Below are positions 15,575 through 25,261 of a stretch of DNA of 64,000 bases, in pieces. The translations under genes were made by a program, and so were the position numbers. Position 1 is the stretch's first letter. The number at the start of each line of letters is the position of its first letter. Under the pieces are notes generated by a model. The model did no database searches, had not been told where the DNA came from, and saw only the letters and a program-made list of their open reading frames with translations. The DNA is from Neorhodopirellula pilleata (GTDB lineage Bacteria; Planctomycetota; Planctomycetia; Pirellulales; Pirellulaceae), in NCBI RefSeq assembly GCF_007859915.1, contig NZ_SJPM01000008.1:268508-332507 (forward strand), read 5' to 3'.

Positions 15575-17962
15575 ATGCGTTTATCTTTCAATCAAGTGAT
15601 CGTTGCTCGATGGAAATCGCTTTGCATGACGATCGCTGTCATCTGTCAAATCGGGCTCGGCGGCCACGCATGGGTGGCCGCCGCCGAGGAACTCGATTCG
15701 TTCTTGAATACTCATTGTTCGGATTGTCATTCCGGTCCGGATGCGAGTGCTGGTTTTGACATCGATCACGTTTCCTCGGACCAAGGGTCATTCCCGGTCG
15801 AGGCTTGGGAGTTGATGCACCGGCGTCTTCTTTCGCGACAAATGCCACCGCCTGACGCCGAACGACCAAGCGAGCAGGAATACGTCGGCGCGATCGAGAG
15901 GCTCGAACGACGACTCGACCAACATGCCACCGCGTTTCCGACGGTCGGAACCGTTCCGACTTTGCGTCGGCTGACTCGCACCGAATACCAGAATGCGATA
16001 CGTGATCTTCTGGCCGTCAAGATCGACGCGTCGACTTGGTTACCCGCCGACGAATCGTCCGGTGGATTTGACAACATCACGGTCGGCGAACTGTCCCCGA
16101 CGCTGATCAGTCGGTACGTGACCGCGGCTCAGGTGATCGCTCGCACGGCGTTGGGGCGTCGCTCGATCGCCCCCGAAGGCATCACCGTCCGCGTGCCGGC
16201 CGACCGGACACAGGAAAGTCACCAGTCCGGATTGCCACTCGGAACACGGGGCGGAACTTCGTTCGAACACACCTTCGGTGTCTCGGGGGAGTACGAAATC
16301 GAATTGAAATTGACTCGCGATCGAGACGAGAAGGTGGAAGGACTCAACGAAGAACATCAACTCGATGTGCTGATCGATCGCGTTCTACGGCATCGATTCA
16401 CCGTCAAACCACCACCGAAACGAAACGATTACACGCATTCCGATTCCCATCTTCGCACGCGACTATGGATCGACGCAGGAACACGAGAAGTCGTCGTCAC
16501 GTTTCCGCAAAAGTTTCAGTCGTTGATTGAGTCGGGGCGTCAACCGTTCGACGCTCGCTTCAACCGACATCGTCATCCACGGATCACGCCTGCGTTGTTC
16601 CAAGTCTCCCTGGTCGGTCCGTTGTCGTCGGCCACCGAAGATGCCGTCGAGACCGAAAGTCGAAAAATTGTTTTGGGAGACAATGTTGTTCCTGAACCAC
16701 CGGCTTCACCGGAACAAGCAAGGATGGTGGCGGAACAAATTGTCGAGCGGTTGTCGCGGCGAGCCTTTCGTCGGGCGGTCGATCGATCCGACATCGAGTC
16801 GGCGATGTTTTTCTTTGACCAGGGTTATCGAGAGAATGGATTTGATGCGGGGATTGAGTCCGCGTTGAGTTCGATCTTGGTGAATCCGAATTTCCTATTT
16901 CGAATCGAGTCCACTCCGACCGATGCGATACCGGGAAAACCGTATCGGATCGATGACTTCGAACTAGCATCACGCTTGTCGTTTTTCTTGTGGAGTAGTC
17001 TGCCCGACGATCGGTTGTTGGACCTCGCCCAAGCCGAACGGCTCAACAAACCCGAGAGTCTTCGCAATGAAGTCGCTCGCATGCTCGCCGATCAGCGGTC
17101 CGAAGCCTTGGCGACCAACTTCGCGTCGCAGTGGCTGTATCTTCGAAATCTCGACTCGATGACGCCCGACTTGCGCTTGTTTCCGGATTTTGACGACAAC
17201 TTGCGTCAGGCGATGCGGATGGAAACGGAGATGCTGTTTTCAGACATAATGCGGGGCAATCGCAGCGTGTTGGATCTGATCAACGCGGATTACACTTTCT
17301 TGAATGAGCGATTGGCGACGCATTATGGCATTCCCGGCATTCTGGGCAGCGATTTCCGCAAGGTCGAACTGCCGGTCGAATCGATTCGTGGCGGTATCTT
17401 GCGTCACGGAAGTATCTTGACGGTGACGTCGTACGCGACTCGAACCTCTCCGACGATTCGCGGCCACTGGGTACTCAAAAACATTCTCGGAACGCCGACG
17501 CCCCCGCCGCCCGCGAATGTCCCCGCCCTCAAAGAAAAATCTACCGTCGTGGCGACTAGCGTCCGCGAGCGTTTGGCCAGACACCGTGAAGATCCGGCCT
17601 GTGCCAGTTGCCACGACTTGATGGATCCGATCGGATTCGCACTTGAAAACTTCGACGCCGTCGGGCGTTATCGGGTACACGATGATACCCTCGCGATCGA
17701 CTCCTCGGGGGTCATGCCCGATGGTGCCGAAATCGATGGCGTCGACGCGCTCGAAGACGCTATACTTGAACGTCCCGAGTTGTTCATCACGAATCTGACC
17801 GAAAAGTTCGTCACTTACGGCATCGGCCGAATCGTCGGGCCGACTGATGGGACCCATGTTAGGAAAATCGTTCAGTCGGTACGAGAAGACGACGATCGGT
17901 TCGAAACTTTGATTCAAGCGATCGTCGCGAGCGATCTGTTTACCCACAGGAACGCGTTATGA
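15575..17962 (+). CDS. DUF1587/1592/1588/1585 cytochrome-like protein
   Basis: The 795-residue protein has an N-terminal export signal (about residues 15-37) and a heme-attachment site CSDCH at residues 48-52. It then has the planctomycete domain series: DUF1587 around LRRLTRTEYQNAIRDLL, DUF1595 around SRRAFRRAV, DUF1592 around LSFFLWSSLPDD, DUF1588 around RTSPTIRGHWVLKN and DUF1585 around LTEKFVTYGIGR. A second Cys pair, CASCH, occurs in the DUF1588 region. Such proteins are always exported and nearly always paired with a DUF1552 protein, as here, where the stop overlaps the next start (ATGA). Their biochemical role is not established. Confidence 0.93.
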   Translation: MRLSFNQVIVARWKSLCMTIAVICQIGLGGHAWVAAAEELDSFLNTHCSDCHSGPDASAGFDIDHVSSDQGSFPVEAWELMHRRLLSRQMPPPDAERPSEQEYVGAIERLERRLDQHATAFPTVGTVPTLRRLTRTEYQNAIRDLLAVKIDASTWLPADESSGGFDNITVGELSPTLISRYVTAAQVIARTALGRRSIAPEGITVRVPADRTQESHQSGLPLGTRGGTSFEHTFGVSGEYEIELKLTRDRDEKVEGLNEEHQLDVLIDRVLRHRFTVKPPPKRNDYTHSDSHLRTRLWIDAGTREVVVTFPQKFQSLIESGRQPFDARFNRHRHPRITPALFQVSLVGPLSSATEDAVETESRKIVLGDNVVPEPPASPEQARMVAEQIVERLSRRAFRRAVDRSDIESAMFFFDQGYRENGFDAGIESALSSILVNPNFLFRIESTPTDAIPGKPYRIDDFELASRLSFFLWSSLPDDRLLDLAQAERLNKPESLRNEVARMLADQRSEALATNFASQWLYLRNLDSMTPDLRLFPDFDDNLRQAMRMETEMLFSDIMRGNRSVLDLINADYTFLNERLATHYGIPGILGSDFRKVELPVESIRGGILRHGSILTVTSYATRTSPTIRGHWVLKNILGTPTPPPPANVPALKEKSTVVATSVRERLARHREDPACASCHDLMDPIGFALENFDAVGRYRVHDDTLAIDSSGVMPDGAEIDGVDALEDAILERPELFITNLTEKFVTYGIGRIVGPTDGTHVRKIVQSVREDDDRFETLIQAIVASDLFTHRNAL

Positions 17963-19353
17963 GTCCATCAAAACCGTCAAGGTCATTGCGTCACGTTGAT
18001 GCCACAGCCACGTTGCGTCGGCGAGCGATTTCCCGCCGCACGATTCTGCGAGGGGTTGGGACTGCGGTCGCTCTTCCGTTGCTCGACGCGATGATCCCTG
18101 CAATGACGGCGACCGCCGCCACCCCCGCCGCGTCGGATCGGCTCAAGCGAATTGGTTACATCTACATGCCGATGGGGTTCAACCCGGCGGCCTGGATTCC
18201 TGACGGCGAAACGCTCGATCAGCTATCGCCATCGCTTGCCTCTCTTGAGTCGGTCAAAGACCAAGTTACGGTGTTGACCGGAATGGATTTGCAAAACGCG
18301 TATCCCGGTTCTCACGCGACATCCAACGCCGCCTTCTTGAGTGCCGCGCGAGCCAAACGGACCGAGAGCACAGACTACTACCTCGGCACGACCGTCGATC
18401 AGATCGCGGCCAAGCATATTGGCGATCAATGCCAATTGCCTTCTCTCGAGTTATCGATGGACTTATTGTCAACGGTCGGGCAGTGTGACAACGGTTACGC
18501 TTGCGTTTATCAGAACAATTTGTCGTGGTCATCGCCGACAACCCCGTTGCCCAGCGAAGCCCATCCTCGGATCGTGTTTGAAACTTTGTTCGGCGAAGGC
18601 GGCACTCCGGAGCAGCGGATCGAATCGCTCAAGAAACGCGCTAGCCTCTTGGATTCGATCACATCGGAGATCAAACGCTTGAAACAACGAGTCGGCGGAC
18701 AGGATCGCAACAAGATCGACGATTATTTGGAAAGCATCCGAGAGGTCGAACGACGTATCGTGAATGCCGAGGCGAATGCCCAAGACAATCCCTTGCCGGA
18801 TTTGGATCGCCCCGTCGGCGTGCCACCCGCGTATGCCGATCATGCTCGGCTGATGTTCGACTTGCAATTGTTGGCCTTTCAAGGCGACATCACGCGGGTC
18901 GTGTCGTTCCAACTCGCGCGAGAAGCGAGCACGCGGACTTACCCCGAGATTGGCGTTCCCGATCCGCATCATCCGGTCACTCACCACGGAAACAATCCTG
19001 AAAAGCTTGCGAAGATCGCCAAGATCAATCAGTTCCACGTTTCGTTGTTCGCGGAGTTTTTAGAGAAGATGAAAGCGACTCCGGAAGCAGGCGGCACGTT
19101 GTTGGACCATTCGACTTATCTTTACGGCAGCGGCATGGGCGACTCGGATGCCCACGATCACACCAACCTGCCGATCTTGGTCGCCGGCGGGGCGGGTTGC
19201 GGGATGAAGGGCAATCGCCACATTCGATACGACACACCGACGCCGTTGTCGAACCTCCATCTTACCTTGCTCAATCAAGTGGGCGTTCCGCTGGAAACGT
19301 TCGCCGATAGCAACGGCAAAGTGGACGACTTGTTCGAGCCGGTAACGCTGTAA
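17959..19353 (+). CDS. DUF1552 Tat-exported protein
   Basis: The 464-residue product starts with a twin-arginine-type signal: RRRAISRRTILRG followed by a hydrophobic stretch ending near AMIPAMTATAA. The mature part fits the DUF1552 family, with GYIYMPMGFNP near the start and HGNNPEKLAKI and YGSGMGDSDAHDHTNLP near the end. These resemble DUF1501/sulfatase-like alkaline phosphatase folds, and metal-binding His/Asp residues are frequent. It overlaps the upstream DUF1592 gene by 4 bases and precedes the ankyrin gene by 11. The two families are partners across Planctomycetota, so a common exported complex is likely. The reaction is unknown. Confidence 0.93.
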   Translation: MSPSKPSRSLRHVDATATLRRRAISRRTILRGVGTAVALPLLDAMIPAMTATAATPAASDRLKRIGYIYMPMGFNPAAWIPDGETLDQLSPSLASLESVKDQVTVLTGMDLQNAYPGSHATSNAAFLSAARAKRTESTDYYLGTTVDQIAAKHIGDQCQLPSLELSMDLLSTVGQCDNGYACVYQNNLSWSSPTTPLPSEAHPRIVFETLFGEGGTPEQRIESLKKRASLLDSITSEIKRLKQRVGGQDRNKIDDYLESIREVERRIVNAEANAQDNPLPDLDRPVGVPPAYADHARLMFDLQLLAFQGDITRVVSFQLAREASTRTYPEIGVPDPHHPVTHHGNNPEKLAKIAKINQFHVSLFAEFLEKMKATPEAGGTLLDHSTYLYGSGMGDSDAHDHTNLPILVAGGAGCGMKGNRHIRYDTPTPLSNLHLTLLNQVGVPLETFADSNGKVDDLFEPVTL

Positions 19354-19364
19354 CGGTGAGCGTG

Positions 19365-20732
19365 ATGAAGCTGTTCATGTCCTGGGGTCTTGTCATCGGT
19401 TTTGCCTGCGTTAGTGCAATGGCATGCGCCGAAGATGGGGACAAAGTCAAGGCCAAGTCGGCCACGCTCGAGGGCATGACAGCACTGCACGAAGCGGTCA
19501 TGCGTAACGATCTCAAAGAATGTTTGAGTTTGATCGCCGCCGGTGCCGACGTGAACGCGTCGACGATTTATTCGGTCACGCCGATGTCGATCGCCTGCAC
19601 GCTTGGTAACGCCTCGATCGCCGAAGCATTCATTGATTCGGGAGCGGACGTAGGGCGAGCTTTGCCAGGCAAGACGACTTTGTTGATGATCGCCTCACGG
19701 TCGGGGAACGCCGGCTTGGTTCAGTTGCTCATCGATCATGGCGCACCGCTGGACGCGTCCGATCGCAATCAGCAAACCGCGTTGATGTGGGCAGCGGCTG
19801 CCGGCAATGCCGACGCGATCGATGTCCTCGCAAAGAACGGCGCGATGATCGACGCGGCAAGTTCATCTGACTTTACCGCGTTGGGCTTTGCCGCGCGACA
19901 GGGCCAATTATCGGCTGCCAAACATCTCGTTCAATGGGGAGCCGACCTGCATCGGGCGATGGACCCGGAGGACACCAAAGGACGCAATCCGCGTAAGGGC
20001 ATGTCGGCCTTGATGTTGGCGATCGAAAGCGGGCACTTCGAATTGGCCAAATGGCTACTCGATCAGGGCGCCGACCCGAACGATCAACGCAGTGGTTACA
20101 CGCCCTTGCACGCGATTACTTGGGTACGCAAGACCAATCGAGGCGATGACGTCGCCGGCGATCCGCCTCCACGGGGATCCGGTTCGTTGCACAGTCTCGA
20201 GATGGTACGTGAACTGGTCGCTGCCGGCGCGGACGTGAACACACCGCTGCGCCGGGGTCCGTCCGGTCGGGCGAAGTTGAATCATCGTGGTGCGACTGCA
20301 TTTTTGCTCGCGTCCAAGACGGCGGACCTGCCGCTCTTGAAGCTTTTGCATGAATTAGGCGCCGACCCGCTGCGAACCAACATTGACGGGTGTACTGCCT
20401 TGATGGCTGCCGCGGGCGTCGGGGTGGTTGCGGTCGGCGAGGAAGCCGGCACGGAGCCCGAAGTACTCGCGGTGATCGATTGGTTGGTCGGTCTCGGCAT
20501 CGATGTCAATGCGGTCGACGCCAACGGTGAGACGGCCATGCACGGGGCCGCCTATCGAAACTATCCTCTCGTCGTCGGACGGCTTTCCGAACTCGGTACC
20601 GATCCCGATGTTTGGAACCGAAAGAACCAGTATGGTTGGACGCCGGTCATGATCGCTTCAGGCCAACGCCCGGGCAGTTTCAAGCCGTCACCGGAGACGA
20701 TTGCGGCGATCGAGCGGTTGCTTGATCGTTGA
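19365..20732 (+). CDS. Exported ankyrin-repeat protein
   Basis: From the ATG at 19365 (455 residues; a GTG at 19356 is also in frame) the protein has a signal peptide ending near AMACA. The rest is about ten ankyrin repeats with consensus phrases such as TALMWAAAAGNADAIDVL and GADPNDQRSGYTPLHAI. There are no other domains. Ankyrin arrays bind proteins, so it may hold together the DUF1592/DUF1552 partners encoded upstream (11-base gap, same strand). The third position in this operon type is often an ankyrin protein in related organisms, as far as I recall. Confidence 0.9.
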   Translation: MKLFMSWGLVIGFACVSAMACAEDGDKVKAKSATLEGMTALHEAVMRNDLKECLSLIAAGADVNASTIYSVTPMSIACTLGNASIAEAFIDSGADVGRALPGKTTLLMIASRSGNAGLVQLLIDHGAPLDASDRNQQTALMWAAAAGNADAIDVLAKNGAMIDAASSSDFTALGFAARQGQLSAAKHLVQWGADLHRAMDPEDTKGRNPRKGMSALMLAIESGHFELAKWLLDQGADPNDQRSGYTPLHAITWVRKTNRGDDVAGDPPPRGSGSLHSLEMVRELVAAGADVNTPLRRGPSGRAKLNHRGATAFLLASKTADLPLLKLLHELGADPLRTNIDGCTALMAAAGVGVVAVGEEAGTEPEVLAVIDWLVGLGIDVNAVDANGETAMHGAAYRNYPLVVGRLSELGTDPDVWNRKNQYGWTPVMIASGQRPGSFKPSPETIAAIERLLDR

Positions 20733-20744
20733 ATTGGCAATTTT

Positions 20745-21203
20745 TCACTTCCGTGTCGGCATATGATTTTCGACGAAGCCAATCACAACCAACACGAGCG
20801 CAGCAAGCAGCGTAACCATGATCGCCAAGGTGACGCGTTCGACCGCGGTGGCGACACCGATCCCGGCGGTCAAGTAGATGGTCGCTGCGGTCGTCAATCC
20901 TTCCACTCCCTCGTGTTTTTCATGCACGATGGTTCCCGCGCCTAAGAAACTGATGCCGACGACGATCGCTTGTAGCACACGGATCGGATCGGTTTGTAAT
21001 AGATCCCTGGATTCATTGCGTTGAAACTGGTCAACGATTTCTTGGCCGAGGATCATCATCAGTGCTGATCCGGCGCAAACAAAGATGTGCGTTCGAATCC
21101 CGGCAGGCTTTCCCGCATACTCACGCTCGATTCCCAGGATCGCGCCGCAGGCCCCTGCCGTCGCGACGATCTTCAGGCTCAGGAGATCAGATGGTTCAAG
21201 CAT
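20745..21203 (-). CDS. MgtC/SapB-family membrane protein
   Basis: Starting at the ATG at 21203 (152 residues), the protein has four to five membrane helices. It carries the family signature LGIEREYAGKPAGIRTHIFVCAGSALMM near residues 25-52 and FLGAGTIVH near 100, followed by LTTAATIYLTAGIGVA. MgtC proteins are inner-membrane proteins linked to Mg2+ stress and, in pathogens, to ATP synthase control; the short SapB-type form here has unknown specificity. The frame is open upstream to 21395, but that part overlaps the coxB promoter area and lacks family sequence. It converges on the ankyrin gene. Confidence 0.9.
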   Translation of the reverse strand: MLEPSDLLSLKIVATAGACGAILGIEREYAGKPAGIRTHIFVCAGSALMMILGQEIVDQFQRNESRDLLQTDPIRVLQAIVVGISFLGAGTIVHEKHEGVEGLTTAATIYLTAGIGVATAVERVTLAIMVTLLAALVLVVIGFVENHMPTRK

Positions 21204-21393
21204 AATGCAGTGAGGAAAGTCGTCTGTGTTGATGAGGTCAAGGGCAAGCTTTTGGCTTAAGCAAGCAATTGTTATACCGCCGTCGCGTACGTGGATCGTC
21301 TGGCACGTCGATTGCATATACGGACCGAGCACCCCTTCGATCGCGTGACTTTTGGGGAGTCTCAACGCTTGTTCGTTTCTTATAACCGACCGC

Positions 21394-22314
21394 ATGATCG
21401 CATTGCCTTCCCAGTCGACGCTTCAGCCCGCCGGGGAAGGCGCACGACAGATTGCAGATTTGTTCTACGTCATGGCGGCCGGTGCGGTCGTCATTTGGTT
21501 CATCGTCGTCGGGCTAGCGGTTTATGCCATTATCTATCCAGGCAAGCATGACGCCAGGAAAACGGGATTGCTCGTAATCGGAGGTGGTGCGGTATTCCCG
21601 ACGGTGGTCTTAACGGCGTTGCTGACATACGGTCTTTCGATTTTGCCCGGACTGCAACGTCCGGCACCCGAAGGCAGCCAAGTCATCGAAGTCGTCGGCG
21701 TGCGTTGGTGGTGGCGCGTTTTCTATCATCTTCCCGACGGGCGTCGCGTCGAAACGGCCAACGAGATCCATTTGCCGGTCGATGAAGCGGTTGAGTTTCA
21801 ATTGGCCAGTGAGGATGTGATCCACTCGTTTTGGATCCCATCATTGGGCGGCAAAACCGATATGATCCCCGGCCGTCAGAATCGTTTGAAACTATTCCCA
21901 ACGAAGGCCGGTGTTTATCGCGGCGCGTGTGCGGAATTCTGTGGCGCTGCGCACGCTCAAATGGCGTTCGACGTCATCGTCGAGCCGAGAGATGAGTTCA
22001 ACCAATGGCTTGCGACCATGGCCGAACCATCCACCGTGAATCATCCCGGATCTGTCGTATTCGATCGGCTCGGCTGTGGAGCCTGCCATGCGATTCGTGG
22101 TACGAACGCGAACGGCTTCGTCGGTCCTGATCTGACGCATTTCGGTCGTCGTCGCAGCCTGGGTGCGGCGATTCTGGCCAATACCCGTGAGAACCGAAAA
22201 CGTTGGATCACGCACACTCATCAGGCCAAGCCCGGCGTTGAAATGCCCGCTTTTGAACACCTTGAGGAACAGGAACTCGATCAGCTGGTGGACTATCTTG
22301 GAGCGCTTCAATGA
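21394..22314 (+). CDS. coxB: Cytochrome c oxidase subunit II with fused cytochrome c
   Basis: The ATG at 21394 gives 306 residues beginning in the usual way for caa3 subunit II (QSTLQPAGEGARQIADL). Two membrane helices are followed by the cupredoxin domain with WWWRVFY, the CuA ligands in CAEFCGAAHAQM, and then a C-terminal cytochrome c domain with CGACH and the distal Met region (PGVEMPAF). Electrons from a soluble or tethered cytochrome enter through this domain to CuA. A frame extension to 21352 is unlikely. It is the first gene of the oxidase operon, and its stop overlaps the next start as ATGA. Confidence 0.95.
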   Translation: MIALPSQSTLQPAGEGARQIADLFYVMAAGAVVIWFIVVGLAVYAIIYPGKHDARKTGLLVIGGGAVFPTVVLTALLTYGLSILPGLQRPAPEGSQVIEVVGVRWWWRVFYHLPDGRRVETANEIHLPVDEAVEFQLASEDVIHSFWIPSLGGKTDMIPGRQNRLKLFPTKAGVYRGACAEFCGAAHAQMAFDVIVEPRDEFNQWLATMAEPSTVNHPGSVVFDRLGCGACHAIRGTNANGFVGPDLTHFGRRRSLGAAILANTRENRKRWITHTHQAKPGVEMPAFEHLEEQELDQLVDYLGALQ

Positions 22315-24875
22315 TTGATCGCGAGCGAGCGGGCGACACACAATCCGAAGACCCGGCGATGAACGATCCAGTCATGGACGATCCACGTGCGCGGCGGTTG
22401 TATCAAGCATGGAAGACGCCGACGGGTTGGCGATACTGGTCTGCGGTCAACAACAGCGAAGTCGGGCTGTGGTACACGTTGACGGCGTTCGCGTTCTTTC
22501 TGTTCGGTGGCGTGTTGGCGCTGATCATGCGGATCCAACTCGCCGTTCCCGACAACGATTGGCTGACACCCGAGCAATACAATCAAGTCTTCACGATGCA
22601 CGGCAGCGTGATGATGTTTCTGTTCGCTGTTCCGATTCTCGAAGCCATCTCGATCCTGTTGTTGCCGCAAATGATGGGTGCGCGTGATCTGCCATTCCCT
22701 CGTTTATCGGCGTACGGATACTGGTGCTTTTTGATCGGTGGAATCTTCGTTTGTGGTTCGCTGTTCTTTGGCGTCGGACCGAGGGGCGGTTGGTTCATGT
22801 ATCCGCCGATGACGACCGAGTATCAGACCGACGTCGGACCAGATATTTGGCTGTTGGGATTGTCGTTTATCGAGATCGCGTCGATCGCTGCGGCCGTCGA
22901 ACTGATTGTTGGTGCATTGAAATGCCGCCCGCCCGGCATGCGATTGAATTTGATACCGCTATACGGTTGGTACATCTTGGTCGTCGCGGCGATGATTCTG
23001 TTCGCGTTTCCACCATTGATCGCGGGCGATTTGCTGATGGAACTCGAACGTGCGTTCGATTGGCCGTTTTTCGATGTTCAGCGTGGCGGCGATCCGCTGT
23101 TGTGGCAGCACCTGTTTTGGATTTTCGGGCATCCGGAGGTTTACATTGTTTTCCTGCCTTCAGTCGCGCTGATTGCCATGATCGTCCCCACGTTCGCCCG
23201 CACGCCGATGGCGGGTTACGGGTGGATCGTCTTGGCGGCCGTCGGGACGGGATTCTTGAGCTTCGGTTTGTGGGTGCATCACATGTTCACGACCGGTCTG
23301 CCGGGAATCTCGATCGGAATATTCTCGGCCGCATCCGAAGCGGTGGCGATTCCGACGGGCGTGCAAATCTTTTGTTTCATTGCGACGTTGTTGATCGGTC
23401 GCGTCACCAAAAGCGTTTCCCTGTTGTTCGTCCTGGCGGGCTTGGCGACGTTCATCATCGGTGGATTAACCGGCGTGATGATCGCGATCGCGCCGTTCGA
23501 CTACCAAGCTCACGACACTTATTTCATCGTTGGTCATTTGCACTACGTGCTCGTCGGTGGAACGATTTTCCCGATCGTGGCCGGCTTCTATTACTACTAT
23601 CCTCTCGTGTCCGGCAAGCAACTTTCAGAGCGTCTCGGAATGATCACGTTTTGGTTGATGCTGGTCGGTTTTAACGTCGCATTCTTTCCGATGCATCTGA
23701 CCGGTTTGATCGGAATGCCGCGACGGGTCTACACCTATCCGGCCGATATGGGTTTTGAGATCCCGAACATGATCTCGTCGGTCGGTGCGTTCATCCTAGG
23801 TCTGGGGTTTCTTTTGCTGTTATGGGATGTCTTTCGGCCCAAGGGAAAACAGCCGCTTGTACCACGAAACATCTGGAACGCGGGAACGCTTGAATGGGCC
23901 GCTCGCGTCCCGGATTTGCCATGGGGAATCCGCAGTATCCCGATCATCTCGACTCGCTATCCGATTTGGGAACAAGACAATCTCTTAGCCGACATTGATG
24001 CGGGAAAATTTTATCTTCCCGATGCCGAGGAAGGATTGCGAGAGACGATCGTGACCAGCACCGTGGACGCCGAGCCGATGCAATGTTTGCGTGTTCCCGG
24101 CCCCAGCTTTCTTCCGATGCTGGCGGCGTTGTTCACCGGCGGGATCTTTATCTTTGGTACCTATCATTGGTGGATTCTGACCGGAGTCAGTGGAGTCTTG
24201 TCGTTTGGGACCATCGTCACGTGGTTGTGGACGGGAACGGCGATCATCCCTTCGAAAGATGACAAGGAGGTCGGAATGGGTCTGACCCTTCCAACTTATG
24301 TATCCGGCCCCGGTGCGGTGGGATGGTGGGCGATGTTCATCACCATGCTCGGCGACATGACCGCGTTTATCTCGTTGGTTTTCGGATATTTTTTCTACTG
24401 GACGGTACACGAATCTTTCCCACCGGAGATGTTTGACGGTCGTCCGATCGCCGGCCCCGGTGTGACGTGGCCATTGATTTCGGTCGGTTGTGGTACGGCG
24501 GCCTGGATCGCAACCATGTTCGCAAGACGTGTGAACCGCCGTAATCAAGCTCTCGCGTTCTACGGCTTGATCGTGCTCTCGATGATCCTTGCATTGGCTT
24601 CGGCGACAGCCATGTTGTGGGGCCCTTACCAAAACGGAATGGATCCGACGCACCATGTTTATTCGGCGTCGGTGAGTGTTTTGGTGCTTTGGACGATCAT
24701 TCACTTGACCGTCGGAGTGGTCATGTTGGTTTATTGTGCCGCGCGACGATTGGCCGGTCGGATGGATGCAAGACATGACGCGGATATGGTCAACGTGACG
24801 TTGTTTTGGCATTTCCTGTTGTTGACGGTTTTCATTACCGGAACGGTCATCGCCTTGTTCCCGAAGGTGGCATGA
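22311..24875 (+). CDS. ctaD: Cytochrome c oxidase fused subunits I and III
   Basis: The 854-residue protein joins two oxidase subunits. Residues about 40-560 are subunit I, with the heme-copper ligands in WIFGHPEVY, WVHHMF and VGHLHYVLVGG. Residues about 600-850 contain further helices with the subunit III pattern (WWAMFITMLGDMTAF, HLTVGVVMLVYC). Fusions of I and III are known in caa3-type oxidases. It reduces O2 to water and pumps protons in the inner membrane. The start overlaps coxB and its stop overlaps the small membrane protein gene, so the operon is tightly coupled. There is no separate subunit III gene. Confidence 0.95.
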   Translation: MIDRERAGDTQSEDPAMNDPVMDDPRARRLYQAWKTPTGWRYWSAVNNSEVGLWYTLTAFAFFLFGGVLALIMRIQLAVPDNDWLTPEQYNQVFTMHGSVMMFLFAVPILEAISILLLPQMMGARDLPFPRLSAYGYWCFLIGGIFVCGSLFFGVGPRGGWFMYPPMTTEYQTDVGPDIWLLGLSFIEIASIAAAVELIVGALKCRPPGMRLNLIPLYGWYILVVAAMILFAFPPLIAGDLLMELERAFDWPFFDVQRGGDPLLWQHLFWIFGHPEVYIVFLPSVALIAMIVPTFARTPMAGYGWIVLAAVGTGFLSFGLWVHHMFTTGLPGISIGIFSAASEAVAIPTGVQIFCFIATLLIGRVTKSVSLLFVLAGLATFIIGGLTGVMIAIAPFDYQAHDTYFIVGHLHYVLVGGTIFPIVAGFYYYYPLVSGKQLSERLGMITFWLMLVGFNVAFFPMHLTGLIGMPRRVYTYPADMGFEIPNMISSVGAFILGLGFLLLLWDVFRPKGKQPLVPRNIWNAGTLEWAARVPDLPWGIRSIPIISTRYPIWEQDNLLADIDAGKFYLPDAEEGLRETIVTSTVDAEPMQCLRVPGPSFLPMLAALFTGGIFIFGTYHWWILTGVSGVLSFGTIVTWLWTGTAIIPSKDDKEVGMGLTLPTYVSGPGAVGWWAMFITMLGDMTAFISLVFGYFFYWTVHESFPPEMFDGRPIAGPGVTWPLISVGCGTAAWIATMFARRVNRRNQALAFYGLIVLSMILALASATAMLWGPYQNGMDPTHHVYSASVSVLVLWTIIHLTVGVVMLVYCAARRLAGRMDARHDADMVNVTLFWHFLLLTVFITGTVIALFPKVA

Positions 24876-25261
24876 TGCTAGCGGATGAATCCAAACCGAA
24901 ACCGATACGACATCGACTGTGGTGGATCGTAATCGCACCGACGCTGTGGGCGATCCATTTTCTTGCCTGCTATGTGACGGTGGCGATCTGGTGTGAGAAA
25001 GCCGCCAGGCCCGATGCCGGCGGTCCGCCGCTGGTTTGGATTATGGCTTACTCGGTCGTCGCCATGGCGGGCATCATTTGGGTCGGTGTGCTGAGCTATC
25101 GAAACTTTCGCAAGGGGGATCCGCCGCTTCCGTACGATTTCGATGATCCAAGCGATCGCACACACTTCCTTGGCTTTACGGCGTTCCTGTTGGCACTTCT
25201 CAGCGGGATCGCAACGTTGTTTACGGTGTTGGTATTCGTTTTAGTGAAGACATGCGACTAA
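24872..25261 (+). CDS. Small membrane protein of the oxidase operon
   Basis: The product (129 residues from the ATG at 24872; the adjacent ATG at 24875 is also possible) has three hydrophobic segments: one from about residue 17, one near 50 and one near 95. Between the last two is an acidic, Pro-rich loop (PPLPYDFDDPSD). I do not recognise a family. It lies where a subunit IV or assembly factor is often found and overlaps both neighbours by 4 and 1 bases, so an accessory role in the oxidase is likely. That is inference from context. Confidence 0.8.
   Translation: MMLADESKPKPIRHRLWWIVIAPTLWAIHFLACYVTVAIWCEKAARPDAGGPPLVWIMAYSVVAMAGIIWVGVLSYRNFRKGDPPLPYDFDDPSDRTHFLGFTAFLLALLSGIATLFTVLVFVLVKTCD

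Noticed and set aside
21204..21393. A promoter for the oxidase operon around TTGGCT and TTATAC near 21250-21276
   Set aside because: The spacing is about 14-15 bases and the hexamers are weak, so I do not report it as a promoter.
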